DNA of 64,000 bases, taken from the NCBI GenBank assembly GCA_034769895.1, contig CM068372.1, positions 239,282,343 to 239,346,342 on the forward strand, read 5' to 3'. Positions 33,401 to 42,429 of this stretch are shown piece by piece. The position numbers and the translations under genes were made by a program. The first letter of the stretch is position 1. Each line of letters begins with the position of its first letter. The notes below the pieces were generated by a model. It worked only from the letters and a program-made list of their open reading frames with translations. It had not been told where the DNA came from and did no database searches. Source of the DNA: Magicicada septendecula. Its lineage: Eukaryota; Arthropoda; Insecta; Hemiptera; Cicadidae.

Positions 33401-36400
33401 CCTGAAACATTTTATGATTTAACAAGAGTAAAGTACTTAAATTTTTATAAATAAAGTATCCTGATAAGAAGCTCAAAGTAATCCACTGTAGAAACGTAGA
33501 TGAAATATCTATAATTTTTACATAGTGGTGTGCAACTGTGATCATTCTGATTGAAATATCTATAAATGAAGAGGTTTGGTGAACGGGGTGGGGGTAATTT
33601 TCTGTTATTAAAAATTATAGTTGAAGGTGGAGGGGAGAATTTTTTATATGTGTACTACGTTATTGGCAACAAAGAAGTAGTTTTTTGTTAAAATTGCTTC
33701 CCGGGCTCATTAGCCGTAGTCCAATGTTTTCTGCAAAACCAGAGTTTTCGGCAGTGCCATCGACTGCCATCATCGGTGAAAATCGAGTGCGAAAACGTGA
33801 GGTGGTATACGTTAGTGACCACAGTACTGTGGTTAATGCTGAAGCAATAAGTAGAAAGACGTAGTTTCTATGGAAATATTTCATTTCGAATATGATTTTA
33901 AATATAAATCTTAGAACATGGAAGTCATGTATGGTTCTCCATACCGATATTTTAAAAAGTGTATTTTCTATGGCAAACGATAAGAGCCGCAAATTCAAAC
34001 AGAATCAAATACTGTTTTGTATACAGCCCTGATCTGTAGAGTACTCAAGACCTATTGTTTTAGGTGAAGATCGGTTAAGGGAAAGGGGTAGTTTACCTGC
34101 AACGTTTTATGTTTTAAAAAGGTATTTTTTATGGCAAACGATAAGAGTCGCAAATTCAAACAGAATCAAATAATGTTTTGCATGTAGCCCTGATTCGTAG
34201 AGTACTCACGACCTATTAATTTGTGTGAAGATCGGGTAAGGGAAAGGGGTAGTTTACCTGCAACGGTTTTTTTTAAACAAGTGTAATTTTTTCTATGGCA
34301 AACGATAACAGCCGCAAATTCAAACAGAATCAACTACTCTTTTGCATACAGTCCTGAATTACAGAGTTCTCAAGACGTTTTGATTTTGGTGAAGATCGGT
34401 TTAGGGAAAGGGGTAGTTTACCTGCTACGGTTTATGTTTTAAAACGGTATTTTCTATGGCAAACGATAAGAGCCGCCAATTCAAACAGAATCAAATAATG
34501 TTTTGCATACAGCCCTGAATTGTTGAGTTCTCAAGTCCTATTGGTGTTGGTGAAGATCGATTAAGGGAAAGGGGTAGTTTACCTGCAACATTTTATGTTT
34601 TAACAAGGATACTTTTTTATATGACGAACGATAACTGCCGCAAATTCAAACAGAATCGACTACGTTTTAGCATACCTTTTTGAATTAAAGAGAACTCAAG
34701 GTCTGTTAATTTTGTTGAAAATCGGTTAAAGGAAAGGGGTAGTTTACCAGCAACATTTTATGTTTTAAGGAGGGTAATTTCTTTTTGCGAAAGCTAACTG
34801 CCACAAATTGAAACAGAATCAAATAATGTTCTGCATACACCCCTGAATTGTAGAGTTCGCAAGATCTGTTGTTTTTGGTGAAGATCGGTTAAGGGAGAGG
34901 GGTAGTTTACCTGCAACGTTTTATGTTTTAACAAGTGTAATTGTTTATATGACGAACGATAACTGTCGCACATTCAAACAGAATCAAATATTTTTTTGCA
35001 TGCATCTCTGAATTGTAGAGGACTGAAGGTCTATTGATTTTGGTGAAGATCGGTTAAGAGAAAGGGGTAGTTAACCTGCAACGTTTTATGTTTTAACAAG
35101 AGTAAAGTACTTAATTTTGATAAATAATGTATCCTAATAAGAAGCTCATAATAATCCACTTTAGAAACGTAGATGAAATATCTATAAATGAAGAGGTTAG
35201 GTGAATGGGGTGGGGGTAATTTTCTATTAATGAAAATTATAGTTGATTGCGGAGGGGAGAATTTTTTTCTATGTAAAACGATAACAGCCGCAAATTCAAA
35301 CAGAATCAACTACTCTTTTGCATACAGCCCTGAATTATAGAGTTCTCAAGACCTAGTGGTTTTGGTGAAGATCGGTTAACGGGAAGGGGTAGTTTACCTT
35401 CAACGTTTTTTTATCGGGGGTAATTTTTTCTATGGCAAATGATAACAGCCGCAAATTCAAACTGAATCAAATAATGTTTTGCATACAGCCCTGAATTGTA
35501 GAGTTCTCAAGTCCTATTGGTTTTGGTGAAGATCGGTTAAGGGAAAGGGGTAGTTTACCTGCAACATTTTATGTTTTAACAAGGGTAATTTTTTATATGA
35601 CGAACGATAATTGCCGCAAATTCAAACAGAATCGACTATGTTTTTGCATACCTTTTTCAATTAAAGAGAACTCAAGGTCTGTTGATTTTGTTGATGATCG
35701 GTTTAGGGAAAGGGGTAGTTTACCTACTACGTTTTTTTATCAAGGGTAATATTTTTTTGGCAAACGATAACAGCCGCAAATTCAAACAGAATCAAATAAT
35801 GTTTTGCGTACAGCCTTGAACTGTAGAGTTCTCAAGACCTTTTGGTTTTGGTGAAGATCGGTTAAGGGAATATGGTAGTTTACCTGCAACATTTTATGTT
35901 TTAACAAGGGTAATTTTTTCTATGATGAACGGTAACTGCCGCATATTCAAACAGAATCAAATAATTTTTTGCATACATCCCTGAATTGTAGTGATCTCAA
36001 GGCCTTTTGATTTTGGTGAAGATCGGTTAAGGGGAAGGGGTAGTTTACCTGCCACGTTTTTTGTTTTATCAAGGGTATTTTGTATGGCAAACGATAACAG
36101 CCGCAAATTCAAACAGAATCATATAATATTTTGCATACTGCCCTGAATTGTAGAGTTCTCAAGACCTGTCGTTTTTGGTGAAGATCGGTTAAGGGAAAGG
36201 GGTAGTTTACCTGCAACGGTTTTTTCTCAAGGGTAATTTTTGTCTATGGTAAACGATAACAGCCGCAAATTGAAACAGAATCAAATAATGTTTTGCATAC
36301 AGCCTTGTATTGTACAGTTCTCAATACCTATTGGTGTTTGTGAAGATCGGTTAATTTAAAAGGGGTAGTTTACCTGCAACGTTTTATGTTTTAAAAGGGT

Positions 36401-37231
36401 ATTTTCTATGGCAAACGATAAGAGCCGCAAATTCAAACAGAATCAAATACGTTTTTGCATACAGCCCTGATTTGTTGAGTACTAAAGACCTATTGTTTTT
36501 GGTGAAGATCGGTTAAGGGAAAGGGGTAGTTTACCTGCCACGTTTTTTGTTTTATCAAGGGTATTTTGTATGGCAAACGATAACAGCCGCAAATTCAAAC
36601 AGAATCATATAATGTTTTGCATACAGCCCTGAATTGTAGAGTTCTCAAGACCTTTCGTTTTGGTGAAGATCGGTTAAGAGAAAGGGGTAGTTTACCTGCA
36701 ACGGTTTTTATCAAGGGTAATTTTTTTCTATGGTAAACGGTAACAGCCGCAAATTCAAACAGAATCAAATGATGTTTTGCATACAGCCCTGTATTGTAGA
36801 GTTCTCAATACCTATTGGTGTTGGTGAAGATCGGTTAAGGGAAAGGGGTAGTTTACCTGCCACGTTGTTTGTTTTGTCAAGGGTATTTTATATGGCAAAC
36901 GATAACAGCCGCAAATTCAAACAGAATCATGTAATATTTTGCATACAGCCCTGAAATGTAGAGTTCTCAAGACTTGTTGGTTTTGGTAAAGATCGGTTAA
37001 GGGAATAGGGTAGTTTACCTGCAACATTTTATGTTTTATCAAGGGTAATTTTTTTTATGACGAATGATAACTGCCGTACATTAATACAGAATCTACTGCT
37101 TTTCTGCATACCTTTTTGAATTATACAGAACTCAAGGTCTGTTGATTTTGTTGAAGATGGGTTAAGCGAAGGTGTAGTTTATCAGCAACGTTTTATGTTT
37201 TAAAAAGGGTAATTTTTTTATGACGAACGCT

Positions 37232-37992
37232 AGTAGTATATGTGTGTATGCGCTGGGACTCAAAAAACAGGCATGTATGCGCTGGGACACAATACCCACT
37301 ATGTATGTATGCGCCAGGACAAAAAAACATGCATGTATGCGCTGGGACACAATACCCCACTATGTATGTATGCGCTAGGACAAAAAAAAACAGGCATGTA
37401 TGCGCTGGGACACAATGTAAAAAATGTAAATATAAACAGTATAAAATGTAAATATAAACAGACGGCGTTTGTTGACACGCCCCCGCCCCGCGTACACAAT
37501 AGACATTCCGAGTTCGTTGACGTGTTTTTTTTCTCCTTTTTACAGTGTAGACAGCGTGGCGTCCGTCTTTACCTAAATATATTACATTTTTATTTTGTAA
37601 TCGTGATCGTGTCTTTAACGATTGTGTTATTCTATAGTAAACCGTGACCTTGAAACACACTGACCTAGTAACAAAAATGTAAATATAAACACGCTGACCT
37701 AGTAAAAAATGTATATATAAACAGACGGCGTTTGTTGACACACCGAAAACTTTTTGATGTACACATAAACATTCCGAGTTCGTTGACGTGTTTTTTTTTT
37801 TTTTAGCGTCGTCTTTACCTAAATATATTAAATTTTATATGTAACGATTGTCTTGGTATACAGATAAGAGCGTCGTCTATACCCTAAATATATTAAATTT
37901 TATATGTAACGATTGTCTTAGTATACAGATAAGATATGAATTAGCTTAGTCGGTAACGTGCAACTGTATTATTCTAATAATAGATTATATGT
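37232..37992 (+). repeat. left terminal inverted repeat
   Basis: Pairs with 52977-52489. The outer ~260 bp contains five copies of a minisatellite with TATGCGCTGGGACACAA / TATGCGCCAGGACAAAA units. Then come TATAAACAGACGGCGTTTG and a CATTCCGAGTTCGTTGACG block. The left copy has about 250 bp more than the right because the TATAAACAGACGG...CATTCCGAG part is duplicated (second copy about 37705-37790). The inner edge is TAATAGATTATATGT in both. TATA-like boxes precede GACGGCG, suggesting promoter activity (inference). Confidence 0.85.
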
Positions 37993-38029
37993 AAGGTAAG
38001 TATCAATTGTTCAATCCCTAGTTAATTCA

Positions 38030-38068
<39 letters not shown>

Positions 38069-38221
38069 TTATTCATTATTTTTATACTTTTTTATTTTCA
38101 CGTTTTAACATGATTTTTTTTTAGATATGTTAACCGATAATAACGTTTATATAATACACGTTTACAGTTGGTTTATTAGTGTTCCAACGTGAATTCTGAA
38201 AGTAACATCCTAGTTAATAAC

Positions 38222-39793
38222 ATGTCGGTAGTTAAAAATTTACTATATATAGTAATTGTTCAAATATTACTAATAAATTCTTTAGCCGATAATACAACAC
38301 AGATTGAAGTGGATAAAGTTAAGCAATATTTATATGAATATGGTTATCTTCAAACAGATGATGAATCTTCGTTGCAAGCGGTAAATGAATCAGATATTAC
38401 TAATGCGTTACTTATATTTCAAGAATACTATAAATTACCTACTGATGGTAAATTAAATAATGAAACTATAAATTTAATGTTAAAACCTAGATGCGGTAAT
38501 AGTGATATTATTTTTGATTATCGAGTATCCAGTTTTAAATGGAACAAGCCTGAAGTAACATGGCATTATTATTTAGCGAATCAAGAGGCGTTAGAATTGA
38601 CTAAACAAGCTTTTGCAGTATGGGAGGAAAAGTCTGGTATACGTTTTAAGCATGATAGAATAAATACAGATATTTTAATTTCTAATAAACGATTGAAACA
38701 TATGATGCAAAAAGAATCGTGGCAATGTACGAGAACGTTTGACGGTAAAGGTGGAACATTAGCACATGCATATTTTCCTGATTATAATAATTCAAGGCGA
38801 GAAATTCATATTGATGAAGACGAAAAATGGTCATATTCGACTGATAACGTTGTTCCTCTTGGCCACACAAGTTTGTATGCAACGTTAATACATGAAATCG
38901 GTCATGTTATAGGTTTATCACATTCAGATGTATCAGATTCTGTAATGTATGCTTATTACAACGGTAAAATAGAGTTAGGTGATGATGATGTTTTAGCCAT
39001 TCAAAATTTATATGGTAAGGCAGATAACACTTCTATAATATCTTTCATACCGGAGTCACCATCTTCTTCGGTACCAAAAATACAAAACGAGCATCCTATA
39101 GATACAAATAAAATCGATCTTTGTAATTTTAAAAATATTAATTTATTTTTAATTGCTGATAAACGATTATATATATTATATAAAAAATGGTTGTGGATAA
39201 TAAATCCGGCAGAAATGATATATACCAAACCGCTCATAATAGAACATTGGTTAACGTTTCTTCCAAAGAACTTCACAAAAATTTTAGCTGTATATCAAAG
39301 ACCATCTGGTGAGATAGTTATGTTTATAGATTCTTTGGTATTCATGTTCGATTTAATGAGTCTTAAATTAAGTCATGGTTATCCGAAGCATATCCAATCT
39401 TTATTTAACATACAACCGGATAATTTACATGCGGTATTCAACAGTTATACAGGAAAAACTTATATATTTCATAATGGTAATTATTATAGAGAAGTCAATG
39501 AGTGTACGTTTACTACTAAATCATGGGATTATATATCTGAAACATTTCCTGGAATACCGCCTAAAATCGATTCATCATTTAGATTTTCTGATGGTAATTT
39601 ATACTTTTTTAAGAACAATACTGTGTATGTCTTTAATGAATTTACGGGTGAGTTAGTTAGAACAGAAAAAATTAATCTATCAATATTCGGATTGAAATGT
39701 GTAAATGATGATGTACTATACAAATTAAAAGAATTAATATTACAATTGATAATTCAAAAGAAAGACCAATCGATATCAAATAATAATCGATAG
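38222..39793 (+). CDS. matrix metalloproteinase, secreted, virus-element encoded
   Basis: I start at the ATG at 38222 (523 residues); the open frame reaches back to 38189 only through a GTG. Residues 1-22 are a hydrophobic signal peptide. A peptidoglycan-binding-like prodomain (about 27-85) ends in the cysteine switch PRCGNSD (89-95). The catalytic domain (about 104-265) has the zinc site HEIGHVIGLSH (224-234) and a Met-turn at M242 (SVMYAYY). A Pro/Ser hinge follows, then a hemopexin-like propeller (about 300-511) closed by cysteines near both ends. All key residues are intact, so a secreted zymogen protease is predicted; family members cleave extracellular matrix and basement membrane. No furin site is evident. 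It is the first gene inside the left TIR; its 5' region is partly duplicated at 41220-41298. Confidence 0.93.
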   Translation: MSVVKNLLYIVIVQILLINSLADNTTQIEVDKVKQYLYEYGYLQTDDESSLQAVNESDITNALLIFQEYYKLPTDGKLNNETINLMLKPRCGNSDIIFDYRVSSFKWNKPEVTWHYYLANQEALELTKQAFAVWEEKSGIRFKHDRINTDILISNKRLKHMMQKESWQCTRTFDGKGGTLAHAYFPDYNNSRREIHIDEDEKWSYSTDNVVPLGHTSLYATLIHEIGHVIGLSHSDVSDSVMYAYYNGKIELGDDDVLAIQNLYGKADNTSIISFIPESPSSSVPKIQNEHPIDTNKIDLCNFKNINLFLIADKRLYILYKKWLWIINPAEMIYTKPLIIEHWLTFLPKNFTKILAVYQRPSGEIVMFIDSLVFMFDLMSLKLSHGYPKHIQSLFNIQPDNLHAVFNSYTGKTYIFHNGNYYREVNECTFTTKSWDYISETFPGIPPKIDSSFRFSDGNLYFFKNNTVYVFNEFTGELVRTEKINLSIFGLKCVNDDVLYKLKELILQLIIQKKDQSISNNNR

Positions 39794-39881
39794 TAATGTT
39801 GATGAACAAGAATAAAAGTTCAGTTTCCAAGAGCATAATGATTTGAACGTATAGTTGTGAAGAATACGTGAAGCGGTTAAC

Positions 39882-40148
39882 ATGGAGAAAGGAAATATTC
39901 ATGCTTTCAATTGGTGTATATATTGCATAGAATCTACTGATTCAACGTTTAATGAAATATGTTATTTTGTAAATAATGAATTTTCTGAAGCAAATGTTAC
40001 TATAATTGAAAATGAACAAATTATTAAGATACAATCCCCAACGATTTGCTTCTATGACGATATATTACAAAGGTTAGAAAAATATCGAAACCAATTAATA
40101 ATCGATATTGATTTTGAAGAAGAATACAAAACTCTCCGTTGGAAGTAG
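39882..40148 (+). CDS. orphan 88-residue protein of the virus-like element
   Basis: ATG at 39882, TAG at 40146-40148. Acidic, with CIYCIES near residue 12, a central FSEANVTIIENEQ segment and an end rich in Glu/Tyr. No signal peptide or known domain. It lies 88 bp after the MMP stop and 32 bp before the BIR gene on the same strand, in the tight spacing expected of viral genes. Confidence 0.5.
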   Translation: MEKGNIHAFNWCIYCIESTDSTFNEICYFVNNEFSEANVTIIENEQIIKIQSPTICFYDDILQRLEKYRNQLIIDIDFEEEYKTLRWK

Positions 40149-40180
40149 TTAGTTAGTAGAGGCTCAACAAGTTGGATGCA

Positions 40181-40717
40181 ATGTCAAAAATGGCGAAGTT
40201 GTGCGAAAAATTGAACCCCTGTAAGTTATTACAAGATTTTTTTGAAGAAGCAGGATTTATTTTTAATGGTGATTTAGACAGTATTGTGTGTCGTGAGTGT
40301 GGATTTAAAACAAGAGGATCTTTATCTATTTCGCATATTCAATTTATGCACAAACTTTTTAATTCAGAATGTAAAATGGTATGTTATATATATGATAAAT
40401 ATAATAATTATGCACTATACAGTATATTATTACATATTGATGATATAATGAATGCGAAAAAATGTATATCAGAAACTGAAGAAATTATGAAGTTAACATT
40501 TTGCTGTTGGCCTAAACGCTTACCACGAGTTGATAATTTAGTATCGGCAGGTTTTTTGTATACTGGAGTGGACGATGATGTAATGTGCATAGACTGTAAA
40601 GTTATACTTCACGATTGGCAAGACACAGACGATCCATGGTTTGAACACGCTAAGGCATCTCCAAATTGTTTACTTGTTAAATTACACGGAGTCATAAAAG
40701 ATGGTTTCATTAAGTGA
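40181..40717 (+). CDS. IAP-like protein with two BIR-type zinc modules, no RING
   Basis: ATG at 40181 (178 residues); TTG at 40172 is the only upstream alternative. The C-terminal module is a clear BIR: SAGFLYTGVDDDVMC, then CxxC (136, 139), DDPWFEHAKASPNC with H156 and C163, i.e. CX2CX16HX6C. The N-terminal module keeps the same spacing (C37, C40, H57, C64) after EEAGFIFNGDLDSIVC but lacks the W and DDP-EH consensus, so it is a diverged BIR. Viral IAPs with BIRs restrain host apoptosis by binding caspases or IAP antagonists; without a RING this one could not act as a ubiquitin ligase. The activity is inference. The reading frame overlaps the start of the next ORF (40701) by 17 bp. Confidence 0.85.
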   Translation: MSKMAKLCEKLNPCKLLQDFFEEAGFIFNGDLDSIVCRECGFKTRGSLSISHIQFMHKLFNSECKMVCYIYDKYNNYALYSILLHIDDIMNAKKCISETEEIMKLTFCCWPKRLPRVDNLVSAGFLYTGVDDDVMCIDCKVILHDWQDTDDPWFEHAKASPNCLLVKLHGVIKDGFIK

Positions 40718-40859
40718 CAAAAGTGGAAAATGTATTGAAGACTTTTTTAAAAATCAAAGATTTGTTGATGATTCGGATAATATTGTTTGTTCTAAATGCG
40801 GTTTTAAAACTATATGTTTTAATACTATTACGCATATAAAAGATGGTTTCATTAAGTGA
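40701..40859 (+). pseudogene. truncated copy of the second BIR-like gene
   Basis: ATG at 40701 overlaps the stop of the preceding gene. The 52-codon frame begins exactly like the intact gene at 40843 (MVSLSDKSGKC) and contains the first CSKC pair, but runs out of frame at the junction of a 142-bp tandem duplication (about 40694-40835 and 40836-40977). The copies differ at about one base, so the duplication is recent or recently homogenised. As 142 is not a multiple of 3, the upstream start is now a decoy. Confidence 0.75.
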
Positions 40860-41211
40860 CAAAAGTGGAAAATGTATTGAAGACTTTTTTAAAAATCAAA
40901 GATTTGTTGATGATTCGGATAATATTGTTTGTTCTAAATGCGGTTTTAAAACTATATGTTTTAATACTATTACACATATTCAATTTATGCACAAACTTTT
41001 GTATCCGACATGTAAAACTGTACGTTATATATCTTATAAATATGAAGACTATATCAGATCAAAAAAGTGTGTTGCTAATTTTGTTAATATATTGAAAGTG
41101 AAAATAAAATTTATAAAAAACAGAGTTGATGTGTTTTTGTTAGATATTTGTTTAACCTTATTACATTTTATATGTAACGATTGTCATTCTATAGTAAACA
41201 ATTATACGTAA
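40843..41211 (+). CDS. single BIR-like zinc module protein
   Basis: ATG at 40843, 122 residues. It resembles the N-terminal module of the preceding gene: IVCSKCGFKT, THIQFMHKLLYPTC, with CX2CX16HX6C spacing and the shared HIQFMHKL core. A second Cys/His cluster near the C-terminus (HFICNDCHSIV) may be the remnant of a second BIR. It probably arose by duplication of the preceding gene. Any anti-apoptotic role is inference; the BIR assignment rests on spacing and paralogy. Confidence 0.65.
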   Translation: MVSLSDKSGKCIEDFFKNQRFVDDSDNIVCSKCGFKTICFNTITHIQFMHKLLYPTCKTVRYISYKYEDYIRSKKCVANFVNILKVKIKFIKNRVDVFLLDICLTLLHFICNDCHSIVNNYT

Positions 41212-41219
41212 GGTAGGAG

Positions 41220-41298
41220 TTGGTTTATTAGTGTTCCAACGTGAATTCTGAAAATAACATCTTAGTTAAATATGTCGGTAGTTAAAAAATTTTACTAA
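41220..41298 (+). repeat. partial duplicate of the MMP promoter/start region
   Basis: About 80 bp match 38167-38252, including GGTTTATTAGTGTTCCAACG and the ATG context ATGTCGGTAGTTAAAAA, but the frame stops after eight codons. The segment just before (41155-41215) resembles the inner TIR (TTTTATATGTAACGATTGTC, ATACGTAAGGTAGG), so a TIR-edge plus promoter cassette appears to have been copied inward. Confidence 0.8.
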
Positions 41299-41334
41299 CG
41301 AAACCGTCATTGATAAAGAGTACAGCAGATAATC

Positions 41335-41480
41335 CCACTGAACCTTTTTAATCAATGTAAACATGACCTCAAGATTAACACTGACCTATTAAAAACATAT
41401 AAACATATACAGACGGCGTTTTTTTTGTTGACACGTATACGTTCTTGTGATAACGTTGTAATCAACGTGAACATGACCCT
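41335..41480 (+). promoter_or_regulatory. internal TIR-like promoter cassette
   Basis: Contains ACATATACAGACGGCGTTTT and GTTGACACGTATACG, diverged versions of the TIR segment TATAAACAGACGGCGTTTGTTGACAC, plus CACTGATCTATAGCGTCGTC. It lies just upstream of the ORF at 41542 and is the same sequence type that precedes the first gene of the left block. Promoter function is inferred from position. Confidence 0.45.
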
Positions 41481-41541
41481 CGAATACACTGATCTATAGC
41501 GTCGTCTTAAAAAATACTCCATTTTTGATAGTTCAGTCAAA

Positions 41542-41868
41542 ATGAAGAATTTAACACTGCAAGATGTCTTATTTCATCCTATGTTTGATAGATTCGTCAT
41601 GAATAAAACAAAAGTAGAGATTGAATTTATGCGAGATATATTGTTGGTACTTCTAAAGTGTCGTAAAGTGTTGGAATTTTATAATTCAGACGGACTGAAA
41701 GAGATTACACCGGAACGTAGAGGACAAAGCGGTGAGGCGTTTATACATTTTCTTGAATGTCCATGGGCACATGAATCTACTGTGGATGGGCCGGACACAT
41801 GTGTTTGTTGTTACATATCTACACATTGTGGTGATATCATTAAGCTTCTCGATGAACGATTCAAGTGA
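41542..41868 (+). CDS. orphan Cys/His-containing 108-residue protein
   Basis: ATG at 41542. The N-terminal half is helical (TKVEIEFMRDILLVLLKCRKVL). The C-terminal half has C and H residues (FLECPWAHES, DTCVCCYISTHCGD) that could bind zinc. I do not recognise the family. It is the last gene of the rightward block and faces the polymerase gene tail to tail. Confidence 0.5.
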   Translation: MKNLTLQDVLFHPMFDRFVMNKTKVEIEFMRDILLVLLKCRKVLEFYNSDGLKEITPERRGQSGEAFIHFLECPWAHESTVDGPDTCVCCYISTHCGDIIKLLDERFK

Positions 41869-42429
41869 CTTTTATATAACGGTAAGTACTCCAAGACACT
41901 ATTGTATATTACAATTTTTGTGTAATTAAATATATAGAATGTATAAAAAATAAAAAATGACAATAAATCATTTTTTTTGTTCAGGTATTAAAAACATACA
42001 CATACATAAAAATATGTTACAGATCATTTTTTATTATTCGGATACTTAACAAAAACAGTTTACAATATAATACATGTACATAAAAAAGATTCTAAAAAAA
42101 AATATTGTTACATTTACAATATAATAAATGTTAATTCAGGTATTAAAAATACATGAACATAAAAAGATTCTAAAAAATATAACAAAACAGTTTACAATAT
42201 AATACATGTACATAAAAAGATTCTAAAAAAAAAAAAATATGTTACATATCAATGTGATAGCAAGAGTTTTGATTTTTACTAGATAGGTAAAAATCACTTT
42301 AAAAAAAAATAAAAATGTTATTAATTAACATGTGATAGCAAAAAGATTTATTTTTACTAGATAGGTAAAATTCACTTTTTATTTACAAAATAAAAAACGT
42401 TATTTTGTTTTAAAAAACTTGTTTTATCA
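41869..42429. other. convergent intergenic region with short tandem repeats
   Basis: AT-rich. About three copies of a ~70-bp unit containing ACAGTTTACAATATAATACA and ATAAAAAGATTCTAAAAAA, then two copies of a unit with TGTGATAGCAA and TTTTACTAGATAGGTAAAA (42245-42385). AATAAA-type signals occur for both converging genes, so it probably supplies 3' ends. Confidence 0.6.

Larger units (their letters stand above)
21832..33952. mobile_element. foldback-type palindromic element built from satellite monomers
   Basis: The arms 21877-31360 and 31362-33950 are inverted copies of one another once the 7-kb Penelope cluster (23607-30600) is removed from the left arm, leaving about 2.5 kb per arm. The outer ends carry the same ~320-bp end module (21880-22200 forward, 33640-33950 inverted) with the hairpin GTATGGAGAACCATAC. 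The centre is a palindrome with TTCCTTAAGG (31345-31380), flanked by an inverted pair of ~42 bp (31287-31330, 31390-31432). Outside, the satellite reads TTTATGTT on the left and TTTTAAAAAG on the right, joining as in ordinary monomers, so the whole block is an insertion. No transposase is seen. Confidence 0.65.
21203..37231. repeat. ~160-bp satellite array in both orientations (left part)
   Basis: Monomers of about 160-163 bp share GATCGGTTAAGGGAAAGG, GGTAGTTTACCTGCAACG and AACAGCCGCAAATTCAAAC (forward sense). Forward-sense runs: about 21300-21830, 31440-33450 and 33955-37231. Reverse-sense runs: about 22340-23607 and 30600-31285. The array continues at 52983-53630 after the large inserted element. 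Monomers differ by 5-20 percent, and several multi-monomer blocks recur almost identically (for example about 31910-33120 and 36020-37231), a higher-order organisation. Short ORFs here are by-products of the monomer. Confidence 0.9.

Noticed and set aside
21203..37231. Regularly spaced ~160-bp repeats that might be read as a CRISPR-like array
   Set aside because: The monomers are tandem, without unique spacers, vary by 5-20 percent, occur in both orientations and sit in eukaryotic transposon-rich DNA. This is a satellite.
37193..37741. Cys/Tyr-rich ORFs on both strands in the TIR
   Set aside because: They follow the period of the TIR minisatellite, overlap on both strands and start at non-ATG codons or repeat units. 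The same frames recur in the right TIR.
38189..38221. GTG-initiated extension of the metalloproteinase
   Set aside because: Eukaryotic and viral translation would use the ATG at 38222, which also puts the signal peptide at the very N-terminus.
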